A stretch of 13,948 nucleotides of DNA from NCBI GenBank assembly GCA_024277555.1, contig JAJRUY010000134.1, forward strand, positions 1-13,948, written 5' to 3'. Made by a program: the position numbers and the translations under genes. The stretch is from Gammaproteobacteria bacterium. GTDB lineage: Bacteria; Pseudomonadota; Gammaproteobacteria; Chromatiales; Chromatiaceae. Below the pieces are notes generated by a model. That model searched no databases, had not been told where the DNA came from, and worked only from the letters and a program-made list of their open reading frames with translations. Positions 6,678 to 13,891 of this stretch are shown here, piece after piece (the stretch's first letter is position 1; each line of letters begins with the position of its first letter).

Positions 6678-8113
6678 TTTCGCGCCATCCAGGATAACAA
6701 AGCAGGCACATAGTCTTTCAATCCCAGCCGCCACGACCAAAGCAGGGAGAGAAGCACCAGGGGAATACCCGTCAACACCAGCATAAGAATGTCCAAATCC
6801 AGCATAGTACTTATGAGAGCCGCACTTACGACTAAACCAAATCCGAATAGTACCTGTCCCGGAGGAAAAGCCCACGCACCACTCCTGTTTCCCAGTAACA
6901 GCATATCCACAACAGAGCGGATCGACCATGCAAAGGCTGCACCCAGAATGCCCCATTCCCTTGTCATCAAATACAATATCAGGAGAAAGGGAAACAGTTC
7001 CGCAAGATGAATCCCTGCTACAACTTTTGGCTTTCCCACCCCCTGTAGTTTTGTATGAAACACCTTGGCCAGAGAATTTGCCCAGAAACCCACAATCAAT
7101 AGCTGGGCCACCCCAATTGTTTGCACCGAGAACTCCGTATCAATCCAGATTGAAAGAAATGGTTGAACCAGAAAAGACATGGCTACCATTATCGGCGTCA
7201 CCAGAATCAATATTGCAAATACAGCATTCTCAGCCAGCAGCTGCGCACCATGCTCTTCTTCAGCGAAACGGGGGAACAATGCATTGCTCAGGCTTGCCGA
7301 CAACAATGCCACAGGGGCAATCAGGCTGAACGGCACCACATACAGGACAACAAAGGCCGCACCCTGCAAATGACCAATGACCAGACGTTCCACGCCCGAC
7401 AACAACGGGGCCAGCAACATGCCCACTGTTACCCAGCTGCCATACTTCCACAGAATTCGGGCAAGGCCCGGCTTCCAGCTTGGTAACATGCTGCCGGGCA
7501 AGCTGTTTCTGCAGGCAAAAATCCACAAGAGCAACGCCAGTACCCGTGCGGCAAGAATCGCCTGGGCAATACTTTCCAGATCCGGTGACAAGAAAAATGC
7601 CGTTGCCAATGGCAAAATCTGCAGCGCCGTCTTTCCCGAAACATCAACAACATTCAGAAGCAGGAATTTTTTACTGCCAAGCACTACACCTTGCAATGCA
7701 CCACTGGCAATGGAGGGGATCAAAGACAATGCCACCCAGAACACAGAAGCATGCACTTCCTCTTGCAGGTCTGCATCAACAGCTATCCAGTGGGTCAATA
7801 CATGACGAAGTGCAAAGTAAAGAAAGAATGCCCCGGCAGCAGCGAGCAACAGGTTCAACATCAAACCGGCCCACAGTGTCTCTATCTTTCTTCTGTCAGC
7901 ATTCGCCGACAATCCGGCGACCCTGTGGGCAACTGCCCTGCCGATTCCAAAATCAAAAAACCCAAAGTAACCGAACAACAGCCACAGGATACTGAGCACT
8001 CCGTAGCGCTCCATGCCAATCAGCTGCAAATACCAGGGTACGCATATCAGCAGCACCGCGAGGGAAACCAGGCTGCCGACAAAATTGTATGCAGTATGTT
8101 TCCTGATGCTCAC
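6674..8113 (-). CDS. wzx: Wzx-type polysaccharide/oligosaccharide flippase
   Basis: The protein has 479 residues and is almost entirely hydrophobic, with about 12-14 likely membrane helices, the size and pattern of the PST/MOP flippases. The first helices (about 8-33 and 38-53) lead into DFGIGRAVAHRVA (54-66), the conserved loop after helix 2 in these transporters. Flippases of this family move undecaprenyl-diphosphate-linked repeat units from the cytoplasmic to the periplasmic leaflet for Wzy polymerisation. GTG at 8113 is the only usable start in frame near the family's usual N-terminus; no strong Shine-Dalgarno sequence precedes it. A 98-base gap containing a terminator-like hairpin separates it from the WecG-family gene, whereas its 3' end overlaps the methyltransferase start by 4 bases. 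The symbol is a class label, not a statement of orthology. Confidence 0.92.
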   Translation of the reverse strand: MSIRKHTAYNFVGSLVSLAVLLICVPWYLQLIGMERYGVLSILWLLFGYFGFFDFGIGRAVAHRVAGLSANADRRKIETLWAGLMLNLLLAAAGAFFLYFALRHVLTHWIAVDADLQEEVHASVFWVALSLIPSIASGALQGVVLGSKKFLLLNVVDVSGKTALQILPLATAFFLSPDLESIAQAILAARVLALLLWIFACRNSLPGSMLPSWKPGLARILWKYGSWVTVGMLLAPLLSGVERLVIGHLQGAAFVVLYVVPFSLIAPVALLSASLSNALFPRFAEEEHGAQLLAENAVFAILILVTPIMVAMSFLVQPFLSIWIDTEFSVQTIGVAQLLIVGFWANSLAKVFHTKLQGVGKPKVVAGIHLAELFPFLLILYLMTREWGILGAAFAWSIRSVVDMLLLGNRSGAWAFPPGQVLFGFGLVVSAALISTMLDLDILMLVLTGIPLVLLSLLWSWRLGLKDYVPALLSWMARK

Positions 8114-8157
8114 AAGATAACCGAGAACAGCACACCAAAAGGAAATATGGTTCCTGC

Positions 8158-8193
8158 AAAAAACGCTGGCATACTAGAAAAGCCTGATACCAG
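8158..8193 (-). terminator. Terminator-like stem-loop with T6 tract between the WecG-family gene and the flippase
   Basis: On the minus strand, CTGGTAT (8193-8187) pairs with ATGCCAG (8172-8166) through seven base pairs including one G-U, around a 14-base loop. CG and then six Ts follow (8163-8158). This resembles a weak intrinsic terminator or attenuator. It sits inside what is otherwise a continuous minus-strand operon, in the only sizeable gap (98 bases) between genes from 9989 down to 3414. The flippase and genes beyond it may therefore be expressed at a lower level or under separate control. The stem is short and contains a wobble pair, so the call is tentative. Confidence 0.4.
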
Positions 8194-8211
8194 AAGGAGG
8201 TAGCTGTCCCA

Positions 8212-9009
8212 TCACTGGCGATTTGCCTTTTTTATGTTTGGCCAGTTGGCCACAACCTTGGAAATAAAGCGCGGACCATCAATCATATCCCTGCGCCACA
8301 ACTTCTTTGGTTCCGCCAAAAAACGCCATGCCCATTCAAATCCAGATTCACCTACCCAATGCGGTACACGCCTTACCTTCCCACTGAAGAAGCCAAAACA
8401 TGCTCCCACGCCCATGGCTACGGGCACATTCAACTTGTCCCTGTTCTGATAAATCCAATGTTCCTGTTTAGGCAGCCCCAGCCCCACCCACAGAACATCT
8501 GGTTTGGCCTCGTTGATCATGTCGATCATCTGCTGCCTTTCTTCCTCGGTATGCTTCCGAAAAGGAGGAGAACAAGTTCCGACAACTTTATGGCCCGTAT
8601 ATTTTTCTTCCAGCTTCTCTTTCAATATCTGAAGCGTTTCCTCTGTATCGCCAAAAAAGAAGCTGCGGTATCCCTTCTCATTCGCCGCTTCGAAATACAT
8701 CTGCATGAGTTCAGCTGAAGTCGCCCGTCGGGGCAAATCCTTACCCAGCAATTTGGCCAACCAGACTGTTGCTATGCCATCCGGACTGAATAAATCTGCA
8801 CTGTTTGCAATCTTCTGAAACTCGGGGTCTTCATTGGCAACGTACAAGCCATGAAACCCTGTATTCACCACAAACCGGCAGTGATCCGGCCCGGCCTCGA
8901 TCCAGGACTGAATGATTTCGAGAACCTGTGGATTCTGCACCAGATGCACCCGAGTTCCCAAGATGTCCATGGTTGGCAAACCAATATCGTTGACTGGCGG
9001 GCTGTCCAT
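8212..9009 (-). CDS. WecG/TagA/CpsF family glycosyltransferase (GT26)
   Basis: This is a protein of 265 residues from ATG 9009. The frame extends two TTG codons further, but the ATG gives a TGATG overlap with the epimerase stop and fits the family start. Hallmarks are FVVNTGFHGLYVANEDPEF (48-66 counted from the upstream TTG at 9015; subtract 2 for the ATG start), LFSPDGIATVWLAKLLG with the conserved Asp of the PDG motif (equivalent to the proposed catalytic Asp of TagA), PDVLWVGLGLPKQEHWI (172-188), GVGACFGFFSGKVRRVPHW (202-220) and SGFEWAWRFLAEPKK. Members such as WecG and TagA transfer N-acetylmannosamine or its uronate to a polyprenyl-diphosphate-linked amino sugar at the inner membrane, so this enzyme probably adds the second or an early sugar of the repeat unit. 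The exact donor here is not known. Full length for the family. Confidence 0.93.
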   Translation of the reverse strand: MDSPPVNDIGLPTMDILGTRVHLVQNPQVLEIIQSWIEAGPDHCRFVVNTGFHGLYVANEDPEFQKIANSADLFSPDGIATVWLAKLLGKDLPRRATSAELMQMYFEAANEKGYRSFFFGDTEETLQILKEKLEEKYTGHKVVGTCSPPFRKHTEEERQQMIDMINEAKPDVLWVGLGLPKQEHWIYQNRDKLNVPVAMGVGACFGFFSGKVRRVPHWVGESGFEWAWRFLAEPKKLWRRDMIDGPRFISKVVANWPNIKKANRQ

Positions 9010-9989
9010 CAACAACTGCTGTTTATTGCTTGCGCCTTGACTTGCGCTTCTATCCAGGGATAGGTCGTTTCCAGTCCCTTTCGTAGCGAAGCAGAAGCTC
9101 TCCAGCCAAGCATTTTTTCATACAGGTTATTATCAGAGTTACGCCCTCGCACACCCAGTGGCCCCGGGATATGCCGGATGGTGATGCTCTTGCCCGCAAT
9201 GTCTGCTACCATCTGCGCCAAGTCATTGATGCTCACCATTTCCTCCGAGCCGATGTTTACCGGCCCGGTCCAGTCCGAACGTGTAAACCGTATTGTCGCC
9301 TCCAGGCACTCGTCCACAAACATGAATGACCTTGTCTGCAGGCCATCTCCCCACATTTCGATCTCTCCAGCATCTTCCACTTCGGCTACTTTTCTGCAAA
9401 AGGCCGCCGGCGCTTTTTCCTTGCCATCATTCCATGATCCCTCCGGTCCGAAAATATTGTGGTAGCGGGCAACTCTTACATCCATATCGTAATTCCGGTG
9501 GTAGGCGAGATAGAGACGCTCGCTAAACAGCTTTTCCCAGCCATAGTCACTGTCCGGCTGCGCGGGATAAACCGTGTCTTCCGCAGTTGTGGGATTTTCC
9601 GGGTCTTCCTGATTGTACTCGGGATAGACGCAAGCAGAAGATGAGTAAAAAATGCGCTTGTTGTTGCGCTTGCGGCAGGCTTCCAGCACATTCAGGTTGA
9701 TCATTGCAGAGTTGTGCATGACATCTGCATCATTGTCCCCGGTAAACAGATAGCCGGCGCCACCCATATCGGCGGCAAACTGGTAGACTTCATCAAAACG
9801 CCGGTCGATGACATGGCTGCAGAAATGCGGATCACGCAAATCTCCCTGGGCAAAATCATCGGCTTGCGTTTCGGCAAATTCGGGAAACTTCAAATCCACT
9901 CCCCTGACCCAGAAACCCTCCTGCTTCAGGCGTTTGACCATGTGGCTCCCGATAAAGCCACCCGCACCACATACCAACGCTGTTTTCAT
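9009..9989 (-). CDS. GDP-mannose 3,5-epimerase homologue (extended SDR family)
   Basis: This protein of 326 residues resembles plant GDP-mannose 3,5-epimerase, which converts GDP-D-mannose to GDP-L-galactose (and GDP-L-gulose). Visible features are the NAD-binding GAGGFIGSH (8-16), FAADMGGAGYL (71-81), SSACVYPE (117-124), YGWEK (149-153), EKAPAAFCRK (191-200), EMWGDGLQTRSF (211-222), NIGSEEMVSIND (245-256) and HIPGPLGVRGRNSDN (273-287). Cys120, Tyr149, Lys153, Lys192 and Arg281 fall at the same spacings as Arabidopsis GME Cys145, Tyr174, Lys178, Lys217 and Arg306 (numbering recalled from the literature). The catalytic set is thus complete. The start is ATG 9989, with AGGAG 12 bases upstream. 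The longer frame would use TTG at 10046 and adds 19 residues before the Rossmann motif with no family support. It is the first gene of the minus-strand block and would supply the sugar donor for its glycosyltransferases. Confidence 0.9.
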   Translation of the reverse strand: MKTALVCGAGGFIGSHMVKRLKQEGFWVRGVDLKFPEFAETQADDFAQGDLRDPHFCSHVIDRRFDEVYQFAADMGGAGYLFTGDNDADVMHNSAMINLNVLEACRKRNNKRIFYSSSACVYPEYNQEDPENPTTAEDTVYPAQPDSDYGWEKLFSERLYLAYHRNYDMDVRVARYHNIFGPEGSWNDGKEKAPAAFCRKVAEVEDAGEIEMWGDGLQTRSFMFVDECLEATIRFTRSDWTGPVNIGSEEMVSINDLAQMVADIAGKSITIRHIPGPLGVRGRNSDNNLYEKMLGWRASASLRKGLETTYPWIEAQVKAQAINSSC

Positions 9990-10056
9990 CTGTTTGTGCT
10001 TCTCCTGGATATAGTAAAATAACCTGCCAAGCCAGCCAGCTTTCAAGCTCCCCTAT
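9990..10056. promoter_or_regulatory. Divergent 67-base intergenic region with candidate plus-strand promoter
   Basis: This short region separates the epimerase (minus) from the nucleotidyltransferase (plus) and must hold both start signals unless promoters lie within the genes. On the plus strand TTTGTG (9993-9998) and TAAAAT (10015-10020) are 16 bases apart, a weak sigma-70-like pair about 37 bases before the ATG at 10057. A perfect AGCTT-TC-AAGCT palindrome (10038-10049) could be a small operator. The minus-strand ribosome binding site for the epimerase, AGGAG, lies near 10002-10006. No convincing minus-strand promoter was found. Confidence 0.3.
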
Positions 10057-11187
10057 ATGCCGCAACGCCAGCAATCAGCCGATGGCTTCATCTATTCCAT
10101 ACTCAATGGGGAAGTTCCTTTGTGGCCTGATGCACCAATCCCTGCTTTTGCAGACAATCTTCAACAGGAACTCCATCTGCAGGGCTTGTACCCCTTGATT
10201 TACCATCTGTGCAAGAATGTTCCAGCATGGAAAACTTGGCCTGCCGACATCCGTGGACGGGCGAGAAAAGCAGCCTTTCATCATGCGGCCCATGATCTGG
10301 CTGTGGAAGCCAAAATCCACCGCCTGCTGACAAGATTGCAGGAATCGGGGATTCGACCCATTGTACTAAAAGGATCGGCAATCGCCTATACCCATTACCG
10401 GCAGTATGGGGCGAGAACCAGGGGTGATATTGATCTTCTTTTCCCCCGCAGCAAACTTGCCGCCGCCTTCCGGATATTGGAAGCAGAGGGCTATGAGTAC
10501 ATTTATCGCCAAGGCTATCTGGGGCAGGAGCTGGGATTCAGGGATACCTCCCCGGGGCAAAAAAACCTGCCACTGGATATTCATTGGAGAAGCAGCAGTT
10601 ATGTGCTACTGGCGCATCTGCTGGACTATGACGAAATAATTGCCTCCGCCGTAAGCATTCCAGAGCTGGCTGACATGCCCTGCGCCATGAGTCCGGTTCA
10701 TGCGCTGCTACATGCATGCATCCATTGGGCCAAGCACACCGCCAGCGGCGACAGTATCCGGATACTGTGGATGTACGATGTATATTTGCTCGCCAGGGAA
10801 CTGGATGACGGTGAGATGCAGCACTTCATCCAAAGTGCCGCCAGGAAGAAGGTCTGCCGGATATGCGCGGCCACCATTGCTTCGGTGAAGCAGGCATTCC
10901 CCTGCAAGAATTTTGATATCTTGCATGGCAATCTGAGCAAAACCCAGCAGCAGGAACCAGGTGCAAGAATGCTTGAGCGCCATGCCGCCAGCTTTGCCGT
11001 TAGCGATATTCTGTCTTCCGGAAACGGCGCGGTGCTGCGAAAAAGCCTTCAGGACATTCTGCTTCCGCCTGGCGCCTATATGCTGAGGTTCTACGGCAAG
11101 AAGAGTCCGTTGTGGCTACCCTGGCTGTACATGCACAGGCTGTCGGATGGATTGATTGAATATGCCAGACGCAAGCCCGGCAAATAA
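10057..11187 (+). CDS. NTP_transf_5-type nucleotidyltransferase family protein
   Basis: This 376-residue protein is the only gene on the plus strand. Its nucleotidyltransferase core reads IRPIVLKGSAIAYTHYRQYG (99-118), then ARTRGDIDLLFPRSK (119-133), with the paired acidic residues Asp124 and Asp126 of the pol-beta-like fold. A third candidate acidic residue follows in LPLDIHWR (171-178, Asp174). The C-terminus, DILLPPGAYMLRFYGKKSPL then WLPWLYMHRLSDGL, matches the tail usual in this uncharacterised family, which often occurs in exopolysaccharide/exosortase and some peptide-modification clusters. Its reaction is unknown; NMP transfer to a small molecule or protein is plausible. ATG 10057 has no clear Shine-Dalgarno sequence, yet no alternative start lies nearby. 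It diverges from the epimerase and ends one base from the convergent polymerase stop, so it is transcribed independently and may have been inserted into the cluster. Confidence 0.85.
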   Translation: MPQRQQSADGFIYSILNGEVPLWPDAPIPAFADNLQQELHLQGLYPLIYHLCKNVPAWKTWPADIRGRARKAAFHHAAHDLAVEAKIHRLLTRLQESGIRPIVLKGSAIAYTHYRQYGARTRGDIDLLFPRSKLAAAFRILEAEGYEYIYRQGYLGQELGFRDTSPGQKNLPLDIHWRSSSYVLLAHLLDYDEIIASAVSIPELADMPCAMSPVHALLHACIHWAKHTASGDSIRILWMYDVYLLARELDDGEMQHFIQSAARKKVCRICAATIASVKQAFPCKNFDILHGNLSKTQQQEPGARMLERHAASFAVSDILSSGNGAVLRKSLQDILLPPGAYMLRFYGKKSPLWLPWLYMHRLSDGLIEYARRKPGK

Positions 11188-11188
11188 C

Positions 11189-12670
11189 CTACCAGTCATC
11201 CAGGGACAAGTCATTTCTTGGTCGGCGAATAGCTGGCACGGAAACTGCGGGGACTTGCATACGCCTGGTTCTGGTCTTTCTGCCTGATCTTTCCTCAAGC
11301 TCCATCTCTTCCGTGTTTTCTTTCAGGAATACCGCCAGCAAAAATGCAAAATAGATGGCATTGGCTGGTTTGTGCAGATTGAAGTCTACAAAAGAATGCA
11401 GAATCAGCAAGAACACTCCGATGCCAGCGCCAGCCTGGGCATACCGGAATGTACGCCAGCGCCCCTTTATCCACAGCCGGCGCCAGCCAATCGCATACAT
11501 ACCCAGTCCCGCAAGGATAAGAATGAAGGCCAGCACTCCAGCGTCGAATATCCATTCCAGATAATCATTGTGCGCATGATTGACGAAAGCATCGATACTG
11601 GCGGGCTGAAAATGCGGATAGATTTCCGGATATGCACCGACCCCTGCACCAACGGGGAAATATTCCATCGCACCTTGCACAGATGTCGCATAGATACTCC
11701 AGCGCGAATCCTCCACAGGATCCATGGAAAAACGATCCAGTATGGGAGCGAGACCAATTTCCACCGTCAGCACAACGATTACCGCAATCGTGGTTCCATA
11801 AGTACCATATACATTGCTCCCACCCAGGCGGCGTGCAAACACTATCAAGACCAGAAGCAACCCAAGCATGGTCAGGGCAATACCGGCTCGGGAGCGCGTA
11901 AATACCAGGCACAATATTGCCAGGATACCAATCACGGCATAGATGCTGGCCTGATGCCCTCTGGCAGTAGCGAGGAAACCCAGCCGCTTGCGCCAGGAAG
12001 CTTGAGCAGAACCGAGCCGGTGCTGGCCTACTGTTGCTGCAAGCAATGCCAGCACCACCGGAAACAGCATTTCCAGAAGCCCCGCCAGATGATCTCTGTT
12101 CAGATAAGTGCCTGCAGCAGCCTTGATGCCGAACTCATTGGCTATATAAAGCGAGCTGATGCCTCCTCCATATTGCATGAGGCTCAACACTGACTGGAAC
12201 ACAGCCATGCCAAGTGCCACATAAATCAACTTTAGAAGATCCTTTCGCGGCAGGCTGATAGTGGCGGCAAATACAAGCAGCGGCGGCAACAGCGCCCACA
12301 ACGCTGCTTCGGTATTGTTCGGCGCCAGCGTGGCAGTACGCCAGCCCTGCTCACTGCCCATGCCGATTGCCTTATAGATTTCAGCAAAAGCCTCACGCCC
12401 CGGCAGTTGCTGCCACAGCCCAACCGGCATGGGGATCAGCATCAGCACCGGCAGTATGAGAATTCCTCCCAGCATTACCAGATGCGCGGTTCCCAGTTGC
12501 AGCAATTCTGACGGCCGCATCAGCATCAGAACCAGAATGCCCAGCGAAAGCAGCTCCAGCATCAGCAGCGGCAGCGGAAGGTTACCGGCGCGAAACAGGG
12601 GCGCCAACAGAAGCATCAGCGCCAGAAGCCAGAAGACACCCTGTCTATATGTGGAGAGAGAATTTTGCAT
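11189..12670 (-). CDS. O-antigen ligase/Wzy_C family polysaccharide polymerase
   Basis: This 493-residue polytopic membrane protein has roughly 10-12 hydrophobic segments and the family's soluble loop towards the C-terminus. Recognisable landmarks are AAGTYLNRDHLAGLLEM (185-201), VFTRSRAGIALT (256-267), DSRWSIYATSVQGAMEYFPV (321-340) with the conserved Arg323, GAGVGAYPEIYP (341-352) and NHAHNDYLEWIFDAGVLAF (364-382). HSFVDFNLHKPANAIYF (425-441) falls in the last helix. Wzy_C/WaaL-type proteins join undecaprenyl-linked glycans or attach them to an acceptor at the periplasmic face; polymerase and ligase cannot be told apart from sequence. A charged 45-residue C-terminal tail rich in Arg and Glu probably lies in the cytoplasm. 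ATG 12670 follows the FecR-repeat gene after 64 bases, so both are likely co-transcribed. The 3' end converges on the plus-strand nucleotidyltransferase. Confidence 0.92.
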   Translation of the reverse strand: MQNSLSTYRQGVFWLLALMLLLAPLFRAGNLPLPLLMLELLSLGILVLMLMRPSELLQLGTAHLVMLGGILILPVLMLIPMPVGLWQQLPGREAFAEIYKAIGMGSEQGWRTATLAPNNTEAALWALLPPLLVFAATISLPRKDLLKLIYVALGMAVFQSVLSLMQYGGGISSLYIANEFGIKAAAGTYLNRDHLAGLLEMLFPVVLALLAATVGQHRLGSAQASWRKRLGFLATARGHQASIYAVIGILAILCLVFTRSRAGIALTMLGLLLVLIVFARRLGGSNVYGTYGTTIAVIVVLTVEIGLAPILDRFSMDPVEDSRWSIYATSVQGAMEYFPVGAGVGAYPEIYPHFQPASIDAFVNHAHNDYLEWIFDAGVLAFILILAGLGMYAIGWRRLWIKGRWRTFRYAQAGAGIGVFLLILHSFVDFNLHKPANAIYFAFLLAVFLKENTEEMELEERSGRKTRTRRMQVPAVSVPAIRRPRNDLSLDDW

Positions 12671-12734
12671 TAGCCCGCATTTCTCACCGGGGTTCGGAAA
12701 TTCCGGTCAATCCGGCGCTGAAGGAAAACCAGAT

Positions 12735-13631
12735 TCAAGGGCTGATGGGTGGAGGTGGAGGCACTGGATCATCTGCGCCCGGAACAATCCCGAGTACGAC
12801 CCCCGTGCCAATAAAGGTAAGCACATCTGCCGTCGTCTGGTTGCCAAAGATTGCGGGCGTACAGTTACCAACAGGAGCGGATGCCGCAACAGGACATTTT
12901 TCAGCATCAATTCCCACAACTTCGAGGCCGTCCCAGACCTCGTTACAACCATTGAAATAGGATATTTCCACATGGGAGTTCTCCGGCACCCGCAGCTTGA
13001 CCCCGTTCTTCAGCTCATAGCCTTTTTCGGCCGGATGAAAACCCTGGCCCTCATCAACAAAGGCCTCACCCTCAAGCTCTTTCAAAACCGCAATCGGGCA
13101 ACTGTTTTCATCCACGGCAACCTTTTTTTTTCCTTCGTAGACAACACTGCAGGCACCCTTGTAGTTTACTTCTGCCTTGCCATCAACTTTCAGTTGGTCA
13201 CCATGTTTCAGAACCTCTCCTTCCTGACCGATATGGAATTTCCCATCACGCATTACCAATACAGAGCCTGTTATCCGGCTGAGGATAATAGCAAGCTCAT
13301 CCGCGCCACCAGCCCCTCCACCCATACAGGGAATCCACAAACCCGCCAGAGTGGGACAGCTATCGACATCAATATCAACGATCTTTGCACCCTTCCAGGT
13401 TACCTCGCAGCCACTGTCGAAAACCACCTTGACCTCTGCTCCTTCCATAATCATCAAGCGATCACCATCAGATACCCGCTGCCCGGTCTCAACGGGCAAA
13501 TAGCGGTCTTCCTGAAACAGCAATACGTCACCTTTCACAGAAGCCAACACGGCATTCTGGGTATCCTTTGCCAGCACACCACTTGCCTGCAGCACAAGTG
13601 CCATTACCAATGTTGATAGAATCGCTTTCAT
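12735..13631 (-). CDS. Exported protein with three FecR-like repeats and conserved cysteine pairs
   Basis: The protein has 298 residues from ATG 13631. An in-frame GTG at 13649 would add six residues, but the signal peptide starts cleanly at this ATG (MKAILSTLVMALVLQASGVLA, cleavage likely after the Ala). Counting from the GTG, three repeats cover residues 33-99, 120-185 and 187-253. Each has a G-x-V/A-x-hydrophobic strand, a G-D/V-x-L middle and an ending of the form (G/A)C-x3-(W/Y)-x-G-x3-V-x-(I/V)-D-x3-CP. Cysteines 81/98, 167/184 and 235/252 are each exactly 17 apart. A Gly-rich linker separates repeats 1 and 2. The C-terminus carries a hydrophobic segment (ADVLTFIGTGVVLGIVPG) and a proline-rich end. 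The FecR assignment rests on the fold-like pattern only. It is probably periplasmic and linked to export or polymerisation through the downstream polymerase gene; its function is unknown. Confidence 0.75.
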   Translation of the reverse strand: MKAILSTLVMALVLQASGVLAKDTQNAVLASVKGDVLLFQEDRYLPVETGQRVSDGDRLMIMEGAEVKVVFDSGCEVTWKGAKIVDIDVDSCPTLAGLWIPCMGGGAGGADELAIILSRITGSVLVMRDGKFHIGQEGEVLKHGDQLKVDGKAEVNYKGACSVVYEGKKKVAVDENSCPIAVLKELEGEAFVDEGQGFHPAEKGYELKNGVKLRVPENSHVEISYFNGCNEVWDGLEVVGIDAEKCPVAASAPVGNCTPAIFGNQTTADVLTFIGTGVVLGIVPGADDPVPPPPPISP

Positions 13632-13891
13632 TCGCAATATGTTTGTCACTCAAAAGGACGAGGTAAATGCCCAACTCGGGATTCCCGAAAAAACCTGTTC
13701 TCAACAACAACTTGTACTACGTCGCAATGCTAGATGCTAGCATTACAGTGCTTATCATCCAAGAACTTACGTCATTATTGAAGCCCTGAAGGTGCATCAT
13801 TTGGATGCCGGGTCAATAACTACCCTTCTTTTACCCGTTGAATACCCAACTCCTCCCTATTCCATACAGGGACACGCTGGGCGCTCTGAAA
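13632..13891. promoter_or_regulatory. Upstream region of the FecR-repeat gene with perfect inverted repeat
   Basis: No established gene is seen in this stretch. A perfect 7-base inverted repeat, AATGCTA / TAGCATT with a 5-base spacer (13726-13744), also reads as a tandem CTAGCAT pair on the minus strand. It lies about 95-115 bases upstream of the FecR-repeat start and could be an operator. No convincing -35/-10 pair or ribosome binding site precedes the minus-strand gene. A short plus-strand frame with a good AAGGA Shine-Dalgarno sequence starts at 13667 (40 codons). No hairpin with a T-tract was found downstream of the partial gene at the right edge. Confidence 0.3.

Noticed and set aside
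6678..6956. 93-codon upstream extension of the methyltransferase frame
   Set aside because: It lies wholly within the flippase coding sequence. The internal ATG at 6677 gives the family's normal length and an ATGA overlap.
8195..8201. AGGAGG-like ribosome binding sequence on the plus strand
   Set aside because: No start codon or plausible plus-strand gene follows; the next plus-strand frame (8234-8449) is antisense to the WecG-family gene.
10014..10030. Sigma-54-like TTGGCA-N5-TT element on the minus strand upstream of the epimerase
   Set aside because: The -24 half looks right, but the -12 half lacks the GC that is nearly invariant in real sites (it reads TTTTA).
9990..10046. 19-residue N-terminal extension of the epimerase from a TTG codon
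   Set aside because: The Rossmann GAGGFIG motif starts properly from ATG 9989, which has an AGGAG upstream. The extension has no family support.
11372..12193. 273-codon plus-strand frame opposite the polymerase gene
   Set aside because: The opposite strand encodes an unmistakable membrane protein. The predicted product here is a low-complexity mix rich in His, Gln and Arg with no family resemblance.
12429..13616. Very long plus-strand frame (395 codons) antisense to the polymerase start and the FecR-repeat gene
   Set aside because: It crosses two clear minus-strand genes and their spacer and has no recognisable domain. The minus-strand frames carry a signal peptide, repeats and Wzy_C motifs, so this is a shadow frame.
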